Below are positions 5,463 to 9,451 of a DNA stretch of 9,451 bases, one piece after another; the first letter of the stretch is position 1; every line of letters begins with the position of its first letter. Location: positions 1 to 9,451 of the forward strand of contig CAZMSZ010000295.1 of assembly GCA_964569055.1 (NCBI GenBank), in the 5' to 3' direction. The DNA is from JAWLGW01 sp964569055. Lineage in GTDB: Bacteria; Planctomycetota; J058. The notes under the pieces were generated by a model, which had not been told where the DNA came from, did no database searches, and saw only the letters and a program-made list of their open reading frames with translations. A program made the translations under genes and the position numbers.

Positions 5463-8400
5463 ATGAGCAACGACAAGCGCGAGGTCGTGGGCGGCCGCTA
5501 CGTGCTCGAGCGGCTGCTCGCGAAGGGGGGCATGAGCCGGGTCTACCACGCCCTCGACACGCGGTTCGACTGCCCCGTCGCGGTCAAGATCGCCAACCCG
5601 CCCGACGAGAACTACGAGGAGTTCTTGGCCCGCTTCGAGCGCGAGGCCAAGATCGGGCGGCTGCTCGGCCAGCGCAGCTCGCGCTTCGTGCGCGCGGTCG
5701 ACTGGGGCGAGTACGGCGACGGCAGCCTGTACCTCGTGATGGACCTCGTGGAGGACGCGGGCGAGCTCGAGCTGGTGAGCGGCCGCCCCGACGAGCGGCT
5801 GGCCCGGCTGATCCAGGCCGCGGCGCTGGTCTACGAGGTCCACCAGCTCGAGATCGTGCACCGCGACATCAAGCCCTCCAACTTCCTGATCGGCCCGCAG
5901 GGGCGGATGCACCTGGCCGACTTCGGGCTCGCCAAGCTCAAGTCCGAGGCGGAGGTCCCCTCGTTCGTGGGGGTCGACATCACCCAGACCGGGCTCGCCA
6001 TGGGCACGCCTTACTACATGGCGCCCGAGCAGGTCGACGCCAAGAACGTGGACCGGCGCGCCGACGTGTACGCGCTCGGCGTGATGCTGTTCCAGGCGCT
6101 CACCCGCGAGCTGCCCTACCAGGGGAGCATCGGCGAGGTCATGAGCGCGCAGCAGCTCGTGCTCTCGGGCGAGCTCGCGCCCCCCTCGCCGCGCGACGTC
6201 GACCCCTCGATCCCGCAGGCCCTGGCGCGGATCTGCATGAAGGCCATGGAGCTCGACCAGGAGCAGCGCCTCGACAGTGTGGGGCCGCTCCTGGAGGGGC
6301 TCGGGGTCGCGCTCCCCAAGCCCGCCAGCGGGCGGTTCCCCGGCATGCGCGAGCCGACCGCGGAGGAGCTGCCGACCCGCATGGGGTCCGACCTCGCCAA
6401 GGCGCTCGCCGCGCCGGTCCCGGGCGCCCCGCAGCTCGAGTCGCCCCCCGAGGTGCGGCCCGCCGCCGAGCGGCCGCGCCCGGCCGCGCGGGTGAGCGCC
6501 GCCGCGCGCCGCCGTTCCCCGCCGCCCGCCGAACCCCGCGCCGAGCGCGCCCGCGGCGCGCACGCGCGCGGCCCGCTCCAAGAACGCCTCGCGCCACCGC
6601 CGGCGCCAGCGCCGCGCGCCAGCGGCGCGCTCCCGCGCGGCCCGCTCCAGGAGCGCCTGGCCCCGCCCGCGCCGCGCTCGAGCGGCCGTCTCGCCCGCGG
6701 GCCGCTCCAGGAGCGTCTCGCCCAGCCGCAGCCCGCGCCCAAGGCGAGCGGCGTGCTGCAGCGGCCGCCCGAAGCCGGCCCCCTGGCGCTCCCGCGCGGG
6801 ATCCAGCACCGCGAGGGGAGCAGCAAGGAGTTCGTGAACGCCCGCGACGGGTCGGTCCTGATGAGGATCCCGGGCGGCACGTTCCGCCCGCCGGGGCGCG
6901 AGGGCGGCGAGGTGCGGATCCAGCCGTTCTTCCTCGGCAAGCACCCGGTCACCTGGGGCCAGTTCCGGCAGTTCTGTGAGGAGACCGGGCGCGCCGCCCC
7001 CACGCCGCGCTTCGACGTGACCGCCGATCACCCGGTGCACGGGCTGGGCTGGGACGACGCCTGGGCCTACTGCGCCTGGGCCGGCGTCCGCCTGCCGACC
7101 GAGGACGAGTGGGAGTACGCGGCGCGCGGCGAGCAGCCGGCGCGCTACCCGTGGGGCGACGCGCCGCCCAGCCCGATCCTGTGCAACTGGTCCGACCACC
7201 CCGAGCACGGCGCGCGGCGCACGACCCCGGTCGGCACGTTCCCGCTCGGCGCCTCGCGCACCGGCTGCCACGACCTCGCGGGCAACGTGCTCGAGTGGAC
7301 GCAGGAGCCGACCGACCCGCCGCCCGGGAGCCGCCCGCCGCCGGCGCAGCCGCTGCGCACCGCGCGGGGCGGCGCGTTCGACCTCCCGGCCGAGGAGTGC
7401 GAGACCTCGCGTCGGATCACGCTGCCGCCCGACGGCGCCGGGGAGCCGGTGGGGCTGCGGGTGGCCTGCTCGTTCGTGCACCGCGAGCGCAACCAGCTCA
7501 CCCGCCCCTCGGGGCGCGCGCTGCTGCCGCCGCCCCCCCCGCCGGCCGCGCGCCCGCGCGTGACCGCGCGAGCGCTCCCTGCGCCAGGGGCGGGCGGCAG
7601 CGAGGCGCGCCCCGCCCCGCGCCGCACCAGCGCACGCAAGGAGGTCCTCCACCAGCTGTGCGAGGTGCTCCCCGCCTTCGCCGACAAGGTGGGCCAGCGC
7701 GGCACCGAGGTCAAGTTCATCTACCGCGGCCAGCAGGCGCAGGTCGCCATGGCGTTCGGGATCGACGACCCCGAGGCGCGCTGGGGCCACTTCGAGCAGC
7801 GGGTGACCCTCGACCGCGCCGCGCTGAAGGGGCGGCCGAGCGGCCTCGCCAACCTGCTCTACGCCACCAACGTGATCAACCTCAAGTCGCCCGGGCTGCG
7901 GTGCGTGGTGTCCGACGACCGGCTCCGCTTCCGGCGGGTGGTGTTCCTGGCCGGCCGCGGCCCGCTCGAGCGCGAGGAGGTCGCCGCGCACCTCGACGCC
8001 CTGGTGCGCGCCTGGACCGCGCTGTTCCCCGCGCTCCGCCAGGTGCAGCGCGGGGCCCCCTGGCAGGAGGAGCTGCGGCTGCCGCCGCCCCCCGCCAGCG
8101 ACGCCGAGGGGATCCTCACCCTGGAGGAGCTGCTCGAGGGCGCGCGTCTGCAGGTCGAGCGCCTGCGCGGTCACCGGCTGGGCGTCACGCTCGGGAACGC
8201 GCGCCTGGTGGTCTCGTCCACCGACGCGGGCGAGGTCCACGTGACCCACGAGCTCGCGGCGTGGCAGCCGCCCATGCAGGAGCTCGCCGCCTCGACCGGC
8301 GGCGACCCCGCGCCCACGATCGAGGCGCTGCTCGACGAGCTCAATGCCCACGACCACGAGCGCCTCCCCACGCTGGCCTGGAACCCGCGCCGCGGCGTGC

Positions 8401-8594
8401 TCGCGCAGGGGGTGCTCGCCGAGGAGGGCGCGCCCACGGAGGACCGCGTGCTCTCGTTCCTCGAGGCGTTCGTGGAGGACCTCGCCGGCGTGGAGCTGCA
8501 GGCGCTCGTCCCGCCCGAGCCCGAGGAGCCCGAGGAGCCGAGCGAGCTCGACCAAATGCTCGACGAGTGGGAGGCCGGCGGGCCGGTCGGGTAG
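5463..8594 (+). CDS. Ser/Thr protein kinase fused to an FGE-like domain and two probable YbjN-like domains
   Basis: A 1043-residue soluble multidomain protein with no transmembrane segment. Residues 12-285 form a Hanks-type kinase: glycine loop LAKGGMSRVYHA (19-30), VAVK lysine (Lys42), HRDIKPSN with catalytic Asp135 (133-140), DFG (153-155), activation-loop threonines (174, 176, 182) and APE (187-189). The key residues are intact, so it should be an active RD kinase. Residues 290-450 are a Pro/Ala/Arg-rich linker with three RGPLQERLA repeats. Residues 463-670 are an FGE/SUMF1-type domain (IPGGTF 469-474, HPVTWGQF 494-501, RLPTEDEWEYAARG 543-556, YPWGD 562-566, DLAGNVLEW 604-612, RGGAF 635-639). 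A proline run (689-694) leads to two probable YbjN / type III chaperone-like domains (about 726-862 and 883-1016). The acidic C-terminus (1018-1037) may bind a partner. No strong ribosome binding site precedes the ATG. The FGE-like domain has only one of the two usual catalytic cysteines and is likely a ligand-binding module. The YbjN assignment is inference. Confidence 0.93.
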   Translation: MSNDKREVVGGRYVLERLLAKGGMSRVYHALDTRFDCPVAVKIANPPDENYEEFLARFEREAKIGRLLGQRSSRFVRAVDWGEYGDGSLYLVMDLVEDAGELELVSGRPDERLARLIQAAALVYEVHQLEIVHRDIKPSNFLIGPQGRMHLADFGLAKLKSEAEVPSFVGVDITQTGLAMGTPYYMAPEQVDAKNVDRRADVYALGVMLFQALTRELPYQGSIGEVMSAQQLVLSGELAPPSPRDVDPSIPQALARICMKAMELDQEQRLDSVGPLLEGLGVALPKPASGRFPGMREPTAEELPTRMGSDLAKALAAPVPGAPQLESPPEVRPAAERPRPAARVSAAARRRSPPPAEPRAERARGAHARGPLQERLAPPPAPAPRASGALPRGPLQERLAPPAPRSSGRLARGPLQERLAQPQPAPKASGVLQRPPEAGPLALPRGIQHREGSSKEFVNARDGSVLMRIPGGTFRPPGREGGEVRIQPFFLGKHPVTWGQFRQFCEETGRAAPTPRFDVTADHPVHGLGWDDAWAYCAWAGVRLPTEDEWEYAARGEQPARYPWGDAPPSPILCNWSDHPEHGARRTTPVGTFPLGASRTGCHDLAGNVLEWTQEPTDPPPGSRPPPAQPLRTARGGAFDLPAEECETSRRITLPPDGAGEPVGLRVACSFVHRERNQLTRPSGRALLPPPPPPAARPRVTARALPAPGAGGSEARPAPRRTSARKEVLHQLCEVLPAFADKVGQRGTEVKFIYRGQQAQVAMAFGIDDPEARWGHFEQRVTLDRAALKGRPSGLANLLYATNVINLKSPGLRCVVSDDRLRFRRVVFLAGRGPLEREEVAAHLDALVRAWTALFPALRQVQRGAPWQEELRLPPPPASDAEGILTLEELLEGARLQVERLRGHRLGVTLGNARLVVSSTDAGEVHVTHELAAWQPPMQELAASTGGDPAPTIEALLDELNAHDHERLPTLAWNPRRGVLAQGVLAEEGAPTEDRVLSFLEAFVEDLAGVELQALVPPEPEEPEEPSELDQMLDEWEAGGPVG
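6564..6758 (+). repeat. Three in-frame copies of an RGPLQERLA linker repeat in the kinase gene
   Basis: Three imperfect units of 20-23 codons encode (A/P)RGPLQERLA at residues 368-377, 391-400 and 411-420. Each is followed by a Pro/Ala stretch ending in a basic residue plus (A/S)SG (PRASG, PRSSG, PKASG). The core nonapeptide is identical in all three. Synonymous changes have accumulated (for example CAAGAACGCCTC, CAGGAGCGCCTG and CAGGAGCGTCTC for QERL), so peptide sequence rather than DNA identity is being kept. This suggests a short linear binding motif. Confidence 0.8.
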
Positions 8595-8616
8595 CCTGAA
8601 CGCCACCCCGCCGGGG

Positions 8617-8622
8617 AAGGAG
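8617..8622 (+). promoter_or_regulatory. Strong ribosome binding site that fixes the GTG start of the DUF4013 gene
   Basis: AAGGAG lies 6 nt upstream of the GTG at 8629, a near-ideal Shine-Dalgarno site and the best in the window. It rules out the many in-frame upstream starts that run inside the kinase gene. It lies 22 nt beyond the kinase stop. Confidence 0.85.
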
Positions 8623-8628
8623 TCGCCC

Positions 8629-9450
8629 GTGACGAGCTGCCCCTATTGCGCCGAGCCCCTGCCGGCGGCCGACCTCGAGAAGTGCCCCCTGTGCGGCGAG
8701 CGGCTGGTCGCCAAGGCGGCGGCGGGCCCGCAGGGCGACGCGGTCGCGGAGTACGAGCTCGGCCGGGTGCTGGGCTGGGCGACCCGGGACCCCGAGTGGC
8801 TCAGCAAGGTCCTGATCGGCGCCGCCTGCATGCTGGGCGGCTTCCTGGTCCTGCCCACGCTGGCCATGCTGGGCTACAAGCTGCGCGTCGCCCGCCACCA
8901 GCGCGAGCACCCGGGCGCCACGCCCATGCCGGCCTGGGATGACTGGGGCGCCCTGATCGCCGACGGGTTCCGGCTGTGGGTCGCGACGGTGCTCCCGGGG
9001 CTCGCGGTCGGGCTCGCGGCGGGCGTGCTCCTGAGCGCCGTGGGCGGAGTCGTGTTCCTCGTGGCCAGTTCGGGCGGCGGCCAAGGCGGCGGCGGTCCGC
9101 CCCCCGGCCTGCAGCTGGCGTTCATGCTGGGGGTGTTCGCGTTCTACGGCTTCATCATCGTGCTCTCGCTGCTCCTGATGTACGTGATGCCCGCGATCGA
9201 GCTGGAGTACCTCGAGACGGAGTCGGTCCTGTCCGGGATCCGCCTGGGCGCGCTCTGGCGGCGGATCGCCAGCGACCCCGTCGAGTACCTGGTGATGTTC
9301 GTCTACCACTACCTGCTGCAGCTGATCGGCAGCCTGGGCGCGATCGCCTGCTTCGTCGGCATGTTCTTCACCGTGCCCTGGTTCCTGATGACCGACGGGG
9401 CGCTGCTCGGGCGCTACCTCGCCAAGAAGCGGCAGCTCGAGCAGGGCTAG
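8629..9450 (+). CDS. Zinc-ribbon plus DUF4013 multi-pass membrane protein
   Basis: A 273-residue integral membrane protein starting at a GTG. An N-terminal zinc ribbon, CPYC...CPLC (Cys4, 7, 19, 22), is followed by a region that fits the DUF4013 pattern: DPEWLSKVLIGAACMLGGFLVLP (54-76), then GYKLRVARHQ, then MPAWDDWGALIADGFRLW (100-117). Hydrophobic segments lie at about 59-81, 115-146, 162-190 and 219-254 (the last may cross twice), giving four to five membrane spans. A Gly/Pro-rich loop (149-160) sits between the second and third. DUF4013 has no established biochemical role, and the zinc ribbon may be a docking module. The gene lies 34 nt after the kinase stop with no terminator visible between them. 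Cotranscription is likely, and a membrane partner or anchor for the soluble kinase is a reasonable but unproven inference. The stop codon ends at 9450. Confidence 0.9.
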   Translation: MTSCPYCAEPLPAADLEKCPLCGERLVAKAAAGPQGDAVAEYELGRVLGWATRDPEWLSKVLIGAACMLGGFLVLPTLAMLGYKLRVARHQREHPGATPMPAWDDWGALIADGFRLWVATVLPGLAVGLAAGVLLSAVGGVVFLVASSGGGQGGGGPPPGLQLAFMLGVFAFYGFIIVLSLLLMYVMPAIELEYLETESVLSGIRLGALWRRIASDPVEYLVMFVYHYLLQLIGSLGAIACFVGMFFTVPWFLMTDGALLGRYLAKKRQLEQG

Positions 9451-9451
9451 T

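Noticed and set aside
6849..7472. Possible diversity-generating retroelement target, because variable proteins often use the same C-type-lectin/FGE fold
   Set aside because: No reverse transcriptase, template repeat or adenine-biased variable repeat is present near the domain.
5271..8606. An 1111-codon open frame on the minus strand antisense to the kinase, and a 588-codon frame antisense-shifted over guaA (3710-5476)
   Set aside because: They are shadow frames produced by the extreme G/C third-position bias. Their translations are low-complexity Arg/Ala/Gly/His-rich, whereas the opposite or alternative frame gives clear kinase and GMP synthase motifs.

Overview
The window is a very GC-rich piece of bacterial chromosome. 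Codon third positions are almost all G or C, and gaps between genes are short. A soluble Ser/Thr kinase fused to a formylglycine-generating-enzyme (FGE)-like domain, a DUF4013 membrane protein, a CYTH protein and a GMC oxidoreductase cassette together suggest Planctomycetota or Myxococcota. This is inference from gene content; no rRNA or other phylogenetic marker is present beyond guaA.

Region 1 (about 1-2812, minus strand) is a compact three-gene operon with overlapping ends. The order in transcription is a small protein resembling gluconate 2-dehydrogenase subunit 3, then a 524-residue GMC-type FAD oxidoreductase (14 nt overlap), then a 206-residue conserved-looking protein of unknown function (4 nt ATGA overlap). 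The last codons of the third gene run through a perfect G7/C7 hairpin. A GC palindrome lies just past its stop.

Region 2 (2813-3319, plus strand) is a divergently transcribed CYTH-domain protein, probably a phosphohydrolase or a triphosphate or polyphosphate binder.

Region 3 (3320-3747) is the most unusual stretch. It is a 415 bp element bounded by a perfect 40 bp inverted repeat that is AT-rich (15 of 40 bases G or C) inside a GC-rich chromosome. The repeat is built from GAATA(T/A)CAA units spaced 12-13 nt apart. It has no convincing coding sequence and fills nearly all the space between two convergent stop codons. It looks like a MITE-like or other non-autonomous repeat element.

Region 4 (3748-5298, minus strand) is a complete guaA (GMP synthase) standing alone.

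Region 5 (5299-9450) starts with a 164 bp divergent promoter region. A two-gene plus-strand unit follows: a 1043-residue kinase with a repeat-containing Pro/Ala/Arg linker, an FGE-like domain and two probable tandem YbjN-like domains, and then, 34 nt later, a zinc-ribbon plus DUF4013 membrane protein with a strong ribosome binding site. The pair may form a signalling unit with a soluble kinase and a membrane partner.

No tRNA, rRNA, CRISPR array, transposase or phage gene was seen.
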